Part shown: in pieces, positions 1 through 11,439 of the stretch | How positions within the stretch are numbered: the stretch's first letter is position 1 | Layout: each line of letters begins with the position of its first letter | Assembly: GCF_000715075.1 (NCBI RefSeq) | Contig: NC_134101.1 | Span: 193,398,103-193,462,102, forward strand | Length of the DNA stretch: 64,000 nt | Direction of reading: 5' to 3' | Origin: Nicotiana tabacum | Lineage: Eukaryota > Streptophyta > Magnoliopsida > Solanales > Solanaceae | Position numbers and translations under genes: made by a program | The notes under the pieces: generated by a model | What the model was told of the DNA's origin: nothing | The model's database searches: none | The model's input: only the letters and a program-made list of their open reading frames with translations

Positions 1-1157
1 GGTATCAATCAAGTACAAATCTGATTAGGTATGATGTCATAACTTTATTAATTCACTAGCACATCCAGGTAGTAGTAGTAGAGGTTATTAAATCTAATGA
101 ATACGTGATTAAGCTATATTTGTGATAGCCTCCGTGTAATTTAATTTCTGTGTGCATCTCAGTAGCTCCAAAACATGGAAAAAGTCAAAAGGGCTTAGGA
201 TTGAACTGGTATTAGTTTAATAGTCCATTGTTGGACCGTGTGAGCTGCGATGGCTTATACAGATGGCCTAGACCTCATACCTGTAGCAAACATGTCAAGG
301 CAGTTTGGCCCAGCTCGTTTCTGGACAAATATTGAGGTCTCAACACCTTTAAAGGCTTGGTTTAATTGAAAATCACAAATTCGAAAGCACTGGTCTTAAA
401 TAAGGCTCACTAATTAGGACATCTGTTTTGTTATTGAAAAAAAGTATATATAGAAAATCATAGTCACTTTTAGGCTTGTCCTTTAAAATAGTAAATGAGA
501 CGAGCCTCGCCAAATAAAACTACAAGTTGTGGGGCCCTCGATAATTGGTTATGTTAAAATACTTAGAATTCGGGATGGGCCGTTTAGCGAATTTCACGGC
601 TTTCCCAAAAGATAACAACGCATTAGCCACTTTAGGCGCAATTTTAATAAAATTACATTTCTAAATCCGGGTGTGCATTTCATGTGACCCAAATCCAAAT
701 CCTAAAATGTTGAATAAAATATATTTCGGATTCCGGGTGCATTTCATGTGACGCGATCCAAAGACATGTTTTAAATGACGTTCAATCTTTCCTTAAAAAT
801 TGAATAAAAGTGGTTGAAAGTTAAAATTTGCACATAGGTTCATAATTGTTTAAAATCAGATAATTTAGTTAAATATAACAGTTGAGCGAAAGTGCTAGAA
901 CTACGAAATCCGGTAATGCCTAACACCTTCTCCCGGGTTAACAGAATTCCTTACTCGGATTTCTGGTTCGCGGACTGTTAAACAGAGTCATATTTTCCTC
1001 GATTCGGGATTCAACCGGTGACTTGGGACACCATAAATCTCCCAAGTGGTGACTCTGAATTTCTTAAAAGAAATCCCGTTTCGATTGTCCTTTAATTGGA
1101 AAAACTCCCTTTACCTATACCCTTTTCCGGGGTGTAGGTGAAAAAGGAAGTGTGACA
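1..1157 (+). repeat. Element A 5' LTR, 3' portion only
   Basis: This stretch matches the end of the LTR at 39586-43640 and stops at the shared terminal gtgtgaca. About 2.9 kb of the LTR lies upstream of the window. It contains the conserved U5 hairpin (ACTTGGGA and TCCCAAGT arms, about 1021-1047) followed by tggtgactctg, which differs by one base from the start of the PBS. Confidence 0.95.
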
Positions 1158-1161
1158 GCTC

Positions 1162-1204
1162 TGGCGATTCTGCTGGGGAACGAACCCAGAATCTCTGGTT
1201 CAGG
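1162..1204 (+). other. Primer binding site of A, tRNA-Arg type, extended
   Basis: Four bases after the LTR end, TGGCGATTCTGCTGGGGA is complementary to the 3' end of a plant tRNA-Arg. Complementarity does not stop at 18 nt. The reverse complement of the whole stretch contains the T-arm signature GGGTTCG followed by TCCCC, and upstream of it AACCAGAGATTCTG, as in the variable loop and 3' strand of the anticodon stem of tRNA-Arg(ACG). The tRNA sequence is from memory. Ogre elements are known to use a tRNA-Arg primer. Confidence 0.85.
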
Positions 1205-2420
1205 GTTCAAGAATTCGAGCTTAGAATAATTGTTAAAATTGGCTTTATCCATTATCTGATTTTGTTACATGATTTGGGGCCTAATGTGCTAATTGATTGT
1301 TTTTACCGCTTTGATATTCCGTGAACTGTATATAAACTGTTGCGAAATCCCTATTCTCTCTAAGTTTTCTAAATCATGAAGAAGTGTGCACTTCGTGTGA
1401 CTTCTTTTCTGTTAGAGTCATATCCCAAATTTAGAACGAGGTTTGGACAAGTTGCAAAAGCCGGTGAAGCTTCTGTATTCCCGGTATGTTGCCTCCTCGG
1501 CTCGAGCTGTCCGCTCGTGTAAGCCAGGTCTAGAGCAAACACCCAGGTTCTGAACCTAGAATAACTCAACTTCATGTCGGATCCCTAGTAGGAACGCTTA
1601 TTTGCATCATGTGAATTTGACTTAGGGGACTCAACACAGGGGTTGGGTCCGTCTAGGACAAGCAACCTGAAATTAAAAAGACCATCCTGATGCATCCTAC
1701 TCGTTTTCTGTGCACTTATTTGTTCGGGCTTGCATGCTGACCAGCTTCTGAATCTCGGGAATATCAGAAATTTGAGAAAAGAAAAGAGAGAGAGGAAATA
1801 GCAGTGTAAAGAGTTAATTACCTTTTTTTAGAATAAAACCAATGCCAAGTACTGTCGAAACTCTACCAAAATTTTGAGAAAAATAAAAAGAAAATATTTT
1901 ATGTTTTTAATTGTTTGTTTTACTCAAAAAGCAAATATGCGTGAAAAATAATATTTTATTTTAGTTTGTCTTGTTTTCAAAAACGGAGGAGAAAAATAGT
2001 TTGTTTGTTTGTTATAAAAGGGAAAATCTTGTTTTCAAAAAATAGCTAGTTTCTCCGCCCGAACTACGCAGGTTTGATTCTCACCGGATGTGATATACGT
2101 AGGCAACCTTCATCGGGTCCCACCTCCCCTCTGTAAAAATAGCCAAAAATGTCAAAATAAATAAGTCGGGTGATGCCGTTTTTGTCAAAAATAGCCGAAT
2201 GTCCCCAAAAGGGACGTCGGAAGGCCGATTTTGCATAAACAGCCACCTTTGGTCATTTTTAAGATTTCGATCGGTTAATCCAAAAAGCCTTAAAATCCTC
2301 GTCTCCGAAGTGCTGAAAGGCCGTGTTTGAAAAATCGAGTCCTTCATTTTAGTTTGAAAAAAAAATAGTATTCTTGTTTTGAATCAAATAAATTTACCTT
2401 TTTCTTAATCACCTTAATAA
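1205..2420 (+). other. 5' leader of element A
   Basis: This is untranslated sequence between PBS and ORF1. It has no credible ORF. The part at 1780-2040 is rich in A and G. A conserved two-hairpin module lies at 2061-2124. The last 300 nt resemble the equivalent B leader closely, so packaging or translation signals probably lie here; that is inference. Confidence 0.7.
2061..2124 (+). other. Border hairpin module, copy 1 (A leader)
   Basis: The outer stem is CTACG (2064-2068) with CGTAG (2098-2102). The inner stem is TCAC (2081-2084) with GTGA (2090-2093). A second small hairpin follows (ACCT with GGGT). This is one of eight related copies in A, B and C. Function is unknown. Confidence 0.7.
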
Positions 2421-4476
2421 ATGTGCAGGATGAGCACAAAGGCAGGCAAATCTTTCACCGTACTTAATGAGGTCCCCTTCCAGCTCCACATGTGGTGGAA
2501 TGATCTGGGAAAACGCAACAAAGAAATAGTGGCTAGAATCCTGGGAGGTCTTGTCGGTCTACTAAATGTCAAGCCAAAGTCGGATGTCATTGAGGCCTTA
2601 ATACCATTTTGGGAGCCGACCCGCAATGTGTTTCGCTTTGGGGGTTTTGAGCGTACGCCCACGCTGGAGGAAGTCGCGGGTTATGCGGGTCTGAATGGAA
2701 ATCTGAGGGGTCAATATTTGTTGTCACCAAGACCGGTATCTCCGCACAAATTTTTGGATTTACTAAACATCAGACGGAGTGTTAAGAATGATGATTTGCC
2801 GGGAGGATGTTGCACTCTTCAGTTCATGTATCAGCATTATGGTAATCCTCGGAGTTTCGAAGAACCAAATCTGGGACTGACCCATGCTGGAAATAGAAGT
2901 AAGTGGGAAGCAAGACGAACCTTGGCGTTCATAACGACATTCTTGGGAATCGTGATTTGCCCAAGAAAAAATAAAAAAATAGAAGCAGGTCTAGTGGGGA
3001 TGGTTGATGTTGCGATTAAAAGGGCAGATAACACTATAGTTCCCCTGATTTTGTCAGAAATTTACCGAGCATTGACTGTGTGTAGGGAGGGAAGAAATTT
3101 TTTCCAAGGTTGCAATTTATTACTTCAGTTGTGGATGCAAGAACGTCTGTGCCACCGGGCGGGGTACATGAACTATGGGCTGACTGGTTAAGCTGTATCG
3201 AAGAATTTGAAAAGCGGGTAAGTGGTATTGCATTTCCTGAATGTACCGAAGCTTGGCTCATACGACTAAGGTCATTGACTGCCGATCAAATTGAATGGGC
3301 ATTTGGGTGGTTTCCCATTACCGATGTGCTATATATGTCAGCGAGAGAGTGTCATATTCTTTTAATGGGTGTTCGGAGTATCCAACTGTATGCTCCCCAT
3401 CGGGTACTACGCCAACTGGGAAGGTTTCATGTCGTCCCCAAAGATGAAGAATTGAGCAAGCACGTCATTGAGTTGAGTCCGAGAGCCGCATTCCCGGAAG
3501 ATAAAATTTGCAAATTATGGAACGAATGTCGATTCCTCGAGCCTAAGACTATGGTCCGGGATCTGGATAAAGGTGAGGTGGACTCAAAATATAATGCGTG
3601 GTTTGGGAAAAGGTTCCAGATTCTCCAAGGCCCGCCAAAAGAGCCCATGTCCAACAGTTTACTAATGATTCACAAGAGCAATGGGGTTGGTTAGCAAAAG
3701 AAGACGGTTACAGGGCAGAAATAGGCAAGCTGAAGCGACAAATTAGAGACCTGGAATTTGAAAATAGTTTGCAAGTTGATGCCGAGCATGGATAAAAGAA
3801 CAAATTGGCCCAAGAAAATGAGGCACTGAAAGCCCAAATCCGACAAATGAGGATAGATGCTGACAACCAACGAAGGAGTCGGTCGGATGAGCGATTAATA
3901 AAAGGGTTGAAAAGGGAAATCAGTGAGTGCCGGGATGATTTGAAGAAATCTGAGGATACCATAGCACAATTCCAGGCACAATGGGCAAAAAGAACAAAAG
4001 AGCGCAGACAGTACTTACAGCAGGCGAGGAAAGATTATGAAAAGACCATTTCCAGTCTAAAAAGGAAGGTTACCACCCTAGAAAGCGAGGCGGCTAAACA
4101 AGCCAAGGCTTTTGAAACCGAAAGTGAACACTGCTATGATCTAATGGCCTTGATGGAAGATGAGATACAGTAGTTACAGAAACAACATCTGTATGATTCT
4201 CCGGTTTTCAAGGCTAGAGGGGATCAGATAGAACGCCTACTCCTAGAGAAAGACCGAATCAGGGAAAAGATTTTGACTATTGCTCATGCTATTACCAGGA
4301 AATTTCGGGTGTGTGAAAACATGACCCGCACTACTTTCTTCTCGGCAGTGATAATATTTGTGAACCAAATCATGTATGAATTGGAACAGCTCGAAAGGGG
4401 CCTTACACCTAAACCTGCGGCAAGGCCGGAAGACACCCCGCGGGCACCCAAATTTAAAGCTTTAATGTATTCGTAG
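2421..4476 (+). pseudogene. ORF1 protein of element A, broken
   Basis: This is the extra ORF that Ogre-type elements carry upstream of gag. The N-terminal part is a globular domain with WWNDLGKRNKE, LIPFWEPTRNVF and TLEEVAGYAGLNGNL, which I recall as a DUF7745-type plant domain (unverified). The C-terminal third is a long charged coiled coil (QENEALKAQIRQ and following). It is about 680 residues if read through. Breaks are a 1-nt deletion near 3189, a 1-nt deletion near 3627, a GAA to TAA change at 3793-3795 and CAG to TAG at 4171-4173. The start could be 2421 or the next ATG at 2430. A tail, present to 4476, is missing from element B. The function of this protein in retrotransposition is not known to me. 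Confidence 0.8.
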
Positions 4477-5150
4477 GCCGAGTCTGCATTTTCTTTCTCC
4501 TTAGAGTCTGTTGTCTGTTAGAGTATGTTCCTTTCGCGTCAGAGTCTGTCAGAAGTTCTTGAGTTTGTATTTGGTTTGGTTTCGAGTCTATTATTTTCCT
4601 TTCTGAAAGTGTCTAGTTTGTAATAGAATGTTTATTAATGAAAATTGAAAATTTCCAAAATTGTCTCTTTACTTTTCGCACTTATCTTCACGAACTACGC
4701 TCGGTCTGATTCGTGCGGGGTCACGATATGTAGGCAATCCTCGTCGGATTCAGCCGTAACTTTAGGAGAAAAGCAAAAGAGAGAGGGAAGAAAATGAAAG
4801 AAAAACAGAAAAGAAGTAAACGAGCGGGAAAACAAGAAAGAGTGAAAATAAGAAGTCGAGGGAGTGAGAGAACCAAAATAAGCAGGAAATAAAGGCAAGA
4901 ATTGAAAAGGAAACATAGAAAAGAAAGGAAAAACAAGGAAAAAAGAAAGAAGGGAAAAAGGAAGCAAAAAGAGAAAGAAAGTTGCCGTCGGAAATAAAAA
5001 CCGGGATAACGCAAGCAGCCGAGCAAATGCATAATAGAATCCGTTAACCTGCTTAGGTGCATTCATTCCCCAACATGTGGTTATCAAATCTGCTCATGCC
5101 CTAACCATTGACCAAGCTGTTGTTGATGTTGAGTCCAGGTAGGTGGTTAG
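4477..5150 (+). other. ORF1-gag spacer of A with purine tract
   Basis: There is no coding here. It holds a T-rich stretch resembling a 3' UTR (4490-4660, with tttgtaat and ttaatgaaa), the border hairpin module at 4692-4755, and a strongly purine-rich tract at about 4766-4982. Open frames on the minus strand are an artefact of that tract. Element B lacks about 0.9 kb corresponding to the ORF1 tail plus this spacer. Confidence 0.75.
4692..4755 (+). other. Border hairpin module, copy 2 (A, ORF1-gag spacer)
   Basis: The outer stem is CTACG (4695-4699) with TGTAG (4729-4733), using one G-U pair. The inner stem is TCGTG (4711-4715) with CACGA (4722-4726), different in sequence from copy 1 but still paired. 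The second hairpin is AATCC (4736-4740) with GGATT (4746-4750). Confidence 0.72.
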
Positions 5151-5487
5151 TTGTTTGTCATTCTAGCAACCCATCCATACAACACCCGGTCTAAAGATAA
5201 AGTGAACATGACTGGCCCGGAATCTGATATGAGTATTGCTGACCCATCGAAAGAAGTAGAAGAAATGGACGTTCATGCAATTAGGGAGGAAATGTATAAG
5301 CTGAAGCAACAGATGGCTGAAATGTACCAAGCCTGGGTGAAGGGGTATCCACCGCCAGTTTATCCCGCTAACCCCTCTTATATCCCACCATTGGCTCAGC
5401 CTCAGGAGCCACCCACTGTGAATTCATCTCCAGCATTTCCCCTCTACCAACAATGCCAAGGCACCACTTCTCATACATCATAGGCTC
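5151..5487 (+). pseudogene. Element A gag, N-terminal part
   Basis: It begins near ILATHPYNTRSKDKVNMTG, the same start as the B gag, followed by a short coiled-coil stretch and proline-rich sequence. A nonsense codon (TAG, 5481-5483) replaces the tyrosine codon seen in B. Element B is inserted 4 bases later. The gag resumes at 31437. An upstream in-frame start is possible, because the conserved reading starts before the first ATG. Confidence 0.85.
5483..5487. repeat. Target site duplication of B, left copy
   Basis: ggctc immediately precedes the B LTR start TGTGAGCACG and is repeated exactly at 31436-31440 after the B 3' LTR. A 5-bp duplication is standard for Ty3/gypsy integration. Confidence 0.95.
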
Positions 5488-6101
5488 TGTGAGCACGTGA
5501 TTTTTTCCCTAAGCAAATTATTCCCAAAATTCAAATAAAATAATTTCCTTGTTATTATACAAATTTTGTTGAATTTTGTGTCATTTTCCGGTAAGTGTTG
5601 CATTTAATTTGTGCATGATAATTCATATGAAAAAAAAATACATTTGCATTTGCATTTAATTTCTCATTTTAGTATTAATTAGGGATTAAATTGTTTTAGA
5701 ATAAGATATGAAGAAAATGACAAAAAATAGTTCACTTTAGCATTTTTATTGTTTTAATTGTGAAATTGTCACCAAATAGTTTTAAAGTAATTTTAGGCAT
5801 CAATTAGTTTAGTTTAATTTTTAATTTTTGCAATCATTATAAATCAGAAAATTAGTAACAAAAATGAGGTGGAAAATAAGGAGGAATTAATTGGGAAAAG
5901 TAAAAAAAAAAGAGAAAATAATTGAAAAAAGGAAAATAAAAGAAATTACATGGGAAAGGAGGGTCTTGGGCAAATAACCAGAACTGGGCCGTTCTTGGTC
6001 AAAATTGCTTGGCCCAATTAATTAATCTCCATAGCCCAAAACAAATCCGGACCAGTTTGAGCCCAAAAAATGCTAACCCGGTCCGCCCCTTCTCTTTAAT
6101 T

Positions 6102-6115
6102 AAACGGCGTCGTTT
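6102..6115 (+). promoter_or_regulatory. Conserved near-palindrome AAACGGCGTCGTTT in LTR
   Basis: The same 14-mer is in the B 3' LTR (27933-27946). A has AAACGGCATCGTTT (40180-40193) and C has AAACGACATCATTT on its sense strand (56143-56156). It sits about 1.2-1.4 kb upstream of the LTR TATA box and just upstream of CT-rich sequence. A protein-binding role is inference. Confidence 0.5.
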
Positions 6116-7098
6116 CGCTTCCCCCATTTGATCTGAGTCGTCCGTTCATCATAATCCAAAGGTCCACAATCATTTCTCTATCTCCTTATAACTGTCTGTA
6201 GCCAAGTCAAACCCTAGAGACAGACAGCTTCTTCCTCGTACCATCTCCAAGCCTCGCCGGAACCCCCCCTCCCGCCGGCGAACACGACCTATGCCGTTGA
6301 CCACCAAAATTTCACCATAAATTCTCCTTCCCCACCTCTTTCCGACCATAATGGTCATCTCCCTCGAATCGTTCCCTATCTCCTCAAATCTTCGATGGAA
6401 GATTTTCCGTCCAGATCGTCACCTATGCCAAACAACCCCAAATTGACACCCTGTGACCGCCGGTACCTCCCCTACCCAATCCCCATACCCGTTTGTCTCG
6501 AATCTTCCTAGAGCGGTTTGAATATTAATTTTAAGGTTTTCGATTAAAACCCTCAGGTAAAGTCTATACGATTTCAGACCTTAATAACCTTAACCATGGA
6601 TTTTTTATGAAAACACATGGTTAGGGATATTACGGGTCAGAAATTTTGGAATATTTGACGCAGCAACCTTTGGCCAGAGCCATGTGTTATCGATGAGTTC
6701 TCTTGTCCTTCTTTTATTATTCGCATTCTTTAAAGTTAGTTTCCTGTAATTCGTGCATCATCGCAATGTTCTAGTTTTGTAGTTTTATTTTTCGATTAGT
6801 TTAGCTTGGGATTTCTGCCCGTTCTTGAATTTGCTTTGCTTGCCAACATGTGATTTCTTTTGGTTATAGCGATTCTGTTCATTTTCTTAAACTGATGCAA
6901 TAGTTTTAAATCTGGGGTTCTTTAGTTAATTCAGATTCAAGAGTTCTGTTTTGGTTTTAGCTAAATAATTCTCAGATTGTGTTAGCTCACCATAGTTAGT
7001 TAACCAGGGTTAATAATCTAGGGTAAAAAGGATGAATTTAGTTAGTAATTTTCAGAAAACAAGAAGGGTAATATGGGTAATTCAACATAAGGAATCTG

Positions 7099-7103
7099 AT
7101 AGC
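7099..7103. repeat. Target duplication of S1, left copy
   Basis: atagc here pairs with atagt at 11253-11257. The uninterrupted sequence ctgatagtaactg is present in the B 3' LTR, confirming the insertion point. Confidence 0.85.
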
Positions 7104-10100
7104 TGTCGCACCTCCTTTTTCCGCCCCCGCGAGGGTTCAAGGGAGTTTTTCCAATTAAAGGACAATCGAAACGGGATTTGTTTATTTATTTCAGAGTCGC
7201 CACTTGGGAGATTTAGGGTGTCCCAAGTCACCAATTTTAATCCCGAATCGAGGAAAATAATGACTCTATATTACAGTCCGTGAACCAGAAATCCGGATAA
7301 GGAATTCTGTTAACCCGGGAGAAGGTATTAGGCATTCCCGAATTCCGTGGTTTTAGCACGGTCGCTCAATTGTCATATTTGGCTCATTTATATGATTTTT
7401 AAACAATTAAGAACTTATATGCAAATTTAACTTTTAAAACTACTTTTATCATTATTTATTTTATACAAAATTGCAACGTCGCGAAAACGCATCTCGAACC
7501 ATGCCACAACCAGTGCACACGTGATTTGTTGACGCATTTTGACTTCGTCAAGATCGTGATTTGGGTTACATAAATGTACACCCGTATTTAAGAAAATAAC
7601 CTTATTAAATATGCGCCAAAATACTAAGCATTATGGTACTATTAGGTAGGACTGTGAATTTTACTAAATCGTCCATCTCGGAAGACTGCAATTTTTTGTA
7701 AATAAGATTGGAGGACTGCAATATTTTGTATTATTTATATTTATTTATTTTTTAGCGAGATCCTCCCTTATTTTACGAATACTCTTTAATGACTACGTCT
7801 TTATTATTAATAAGTTTGTCTATAATTATGAAGTCAATCTCTACATACTTAAAAATAACTTATTAATTACTAATTTAAAGCAAATATTAATGGAAAGTAA
7901 TATTACTAAAATTATAATTTCAAACAACATGGAATTGTCAAAAATAAAAATAAAAACTAATTATCTCATAGTTGGATTAAAATTCATATTGTTAGTATGA
8001 CTTAAGCTTATTGAAATTAATTATTTACAAATACTGAAAATTAAAAAAAAACTTGATTACTAAACCATATTTCTAAAAGTTAAACAATTTAAACTTAACT
8101 AACCTTGTTTTAATTCACATCATGTCCTAATACTTGATTCGCAAACTAATTCATGTTTTAACTGAAATTAACTACATGATTCTGATTAACTTAATGTTGA
8201 CAAAAAACCTTATGAATAAGGAATTAATCAATTTTTGCCAAACTGATTCAATAACGCCATTTTTACGTTATTTCTTCTATTTTGATTATTAAACAGTTTT
8301 AATTAGTAATCCGTCTTGAATATATTTCCTAATAATCTGGTTAAGGCGTTATTTAATATATCGCTATAACATGTCTAATTATGCCAAATGACAGTGATTG
8401 ACAGAATAATAATACATGAATAATCTAAATACAATACAAAAAAAAATTAAAACTAAATTAAAAATTTAACACTCTATTCTTCATTTGTATTCATGCTTCA
8501 TATTTCGGATTACAATAACCAGCGTGTCAGTTGTGTACCTGATATTGGAAGCAAAAGAAAATGAAGATAAGAATCAGCAGTAGTAATGACAATACAGTGC
8601 AGCAACAAACAGTCCAGCAACAGTAACCCAGGAACCGGATTTGCAAATCGGTGAAGTAGTAATCCCAAAAACAAAAGCTTCAAGCTTTGATGAAACAATA
8701 ATTAATTCTGATTTCAAACAATGAAAGAAAGCAAAAGATTTTTTTTGAAAGTTTAAATATTTTTTGGAATTTTCTCTCTCTTAAATGTTCAGCCTTTTTT
8801 TTTCTCTCTCTTATTTTCTTTCTGTTCAGATTCGTTCTTTCTCTTCTGTATTCTCTCGTATCTTGTTTCAAGACTTCCTATATATAACACATCCCATAAA
8901 TCTTTCAATCAATTAAAATCAATACTTTTTCTCTACCAAACCCATTATCTTCCCACTCATCCCCATTACATTAAATAAACATATCACACCACCCTATTAT
9001 ATTTTGTCCCACATGCCTAACATAAACAAATACAAGATTCCCCCCACTAAATTTTGTCTTGTCCCCCCTTTATATTAAACAACTATATCACAACCCACCC
9101 CATTTCATTTTGCCCCCCATGCTTCACATAAAAAATTACAAAATGTACAATTCCTAAACTACCCCTCTGACCTTACTGAGATTACCAAACTACCCCTGAA
9201 CGTACTGCAGATTACCAAACTACCCATCAGCTATAACACATCAATTAATCAAACTTAACCAAAATATAGACAATATGATTAATTTCTAACAATGTTCAAA
9301 CAACAAATTTCATGAACATGATTTCTTCAACATTTCAACAACAAATCACATGAACATGATTTCAACAACATTTCAACAACAATTCACATGAACACAAATT
9401 GAACAACAAAGAACAACTAAAATTTGATTGAACAATATTTTAGCAACAAACAATCCTATTTTCGGATTCAACAACAACAACAAACAAGTATATTTAGATT
9501 TCTAAATTCAATAATATTGAACTTAAAATCAACTACTCTAACAACATTACAACAAACAATTCTTATATTAAACTTTAAACAAGATTATGAGACCAATTCA
9601 AGAAATAATCATAAATGATAAACAAGAAATCAAACTATACAAAATTCGGATTCAAGATCATCCAAACAAAGTATGAACATGAATGAATCTATTTTTTTTA
9701 AAACAACAAACATGACGGATTTAAATGACTCAAACAACATTAATAATTTCTGGAAAAAATATATAACAACAAGAAACAAATTGAAGAAATAATCAATTAA
9801 ATTTCAATTTGAATCTAACAAATATCAAACTAACAAATTCTTACTTAAACAATAAAACAAACATGAAATAAACATGAAAAACCACTAATTAACTTTCCAT
9901 TTGAAATCTGAAAATTAATTCAATCAAAACACATGAACACACTAGAAATTATTTCAACGATGAACTACGAACAAAACAAGGATCAAATATTTAACGATTT
10001 TAACTTCGAGAAATATAAAACGAAATATGGACAAAAAATAAAACTCAAAAACAACTAACTGGAGATGAATCAACGACGAACTCGATTGTAAACAAATTTG

Positions 10101-11252
10101 TCCGAGCTTCGACTCAACGAAAGACCTTCGAACTTTGACGAAATGAAGAGGAAAGGAGTAACAGCAGCAGCTACTGCTGCGACGAGCAGCAGCAGCAATT
10201 TGTCGAGGAGGACGTCGGGAGAAGAAGCATCGGCAGAAGCGGCGTGAAGCTGTAGCCGCGGGGAGCAGAAACGGGCAGCAGTGGCGGCCTGTTTGTTTGG
10301 AGAACGAAACAGCAGCGCGACGGGTTGACGACGAAAACACGAAGAAGAAGTAGCAGCTGAACGCAGCAAGAAGGAGAAGCAGCTGAACGCAGTAGGGGAA
10401 GCCATGGACGAGCTCAAACTCGACGATGACGAAGCTTGATGGAGGAGGGCAGCTATGGAGTTGTTGGTGCGTGTGTGCGTGAGTGTGACGGGGTGAGGGG
10501 GTGTTCGTGGGGGAGGGTGGTCGACGTTGCAGGCTGGGGTTTGTGGGGGGGCAGCCATGGATGACCTTTGGAGAAACTTGGAGAAGAAGAAGAAGGGGGG
10601 GGGGATCTCTTAGTTTTAGGGTTTTCTTTTGTTTTTCTTATTTTGTTTTGTTTTTGTTTTTGTAAAAAATGAAAAATGAAAATGAAGAGGGGGAGTTGGG
10701 TTGTTGGTACTGGACTGGGTCGACCCAGTTCGAAATGGACTGGGTCGTTTGGGAAGATTAGGCCATTTTTTGGGCCTGTGGCTTGAAATCGAAGAAGAGG
10801 CCCAATTCCGACTTTCTTTATATTTTGCTCTCTTTTCTTCTTTTATTTTTCTAAAACTAAATTATAAAAATACTTAAACTATTATTAAGAACTAAATTAA
10901 GTTATCAAAGCGCAAATTAACTCCCAATAACAATTAACGCACAATTAAGTATTAATTAAGCATAAAATTGTATATTTGGACACTAAATGCTAAAAATGCA
11001 AACGATGCCTATTTTTGTAAATTTTTATTTTTTTTTGTAAAACAAACTTAATTACTAACAATTGTATAATTAAATCCTACATGCGAAATGCGACATATTT
11101 TTGTATTTTTAATAATTTAACAAATAAACATGCACAGACAAACATACAAATAATTATTCAAAATATCACAAAATTGCACACCAAGAAAAATTATTTTATT
11201 TTAGAATTTTTTGGGAGTAATTCTCATATAGGGCGAAAATCACGTGCTTACA
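7104..11252 (-). mobile_element. S1: inverted solo LTR of a fourth Ogre-type family
   Basis: Read on the minus strand it starts TGTAAGCACGTGATTTTCG and ends GGAGGTGCGACA, the same termini as the A, B and C LTRs. It is 4.15 kb and has no internal region. The flanks are atagc (7099-7103) and atagt (11253-11257), a duplication with one changed base, and the empty site is visible in the B 3' LTR near 28934. It contains the U5 hairpin and TGGCGACTCTG (7192-7202, minus). Open frames at 9954-10558 (minus) are alanine/serine-rich low complexity inside the LTR and are not called as genes. Confidence 0.92.
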
Positions 11253-11432
11253 ATAGTAACTGAAAATGGAACTCCCTAGGGCCTCCTAAATGGGGTTCTA
11301 AATGGAAATTCAAAAATAGGTGCAGTGACTTGAGTAACAAGTTAGGAAATAAGGGGTTAATCAGTTAAAAAGTAAAATAACATAGGGACTAAGGTGTTAT
11401 AATTGAAGCCTTAAATTTGCAGCTCTTTTGCC

Positions 11433-11439
11433 TATAAAA
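11433..11439 (+). promoter_or_regulatory. TATA box of B 5' LTR
   Basis: TATAAAA lies in the context gcctataaaaaggc and is repeated in the B 3' LTR (29111-29117), the A 3' LTR (41513-41519) and, on the minus strand, the C LTR (54774-54780). It divides the LTR into about 1.8 kb of U3 and 2.3 kb of R-U5. S1 now separates it from the upstream U3 by an extra 4.1 kb. Confidence 0.65.

Noticed and set aside
1162..1204. Possible tRNA-Arg gene fragment
   Set aside because: Only the complement of the 3' half is present, placed exactly at the PBS position after the LTR. There is no 5' half or A box.
4695..5087. Minus-strand ORFs rich in Phe, Leu and Ser
   Set aside because: They are the complement of the purine-rich spacer of element A, so the composition alone explains the open frames.
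9954..10558. Two long minus-strand ORFs rich in Ala and Ser
   Set aside because: They are overlapping low-complexity frames in the transcribed part of solo LTR S1 and lack any domain.
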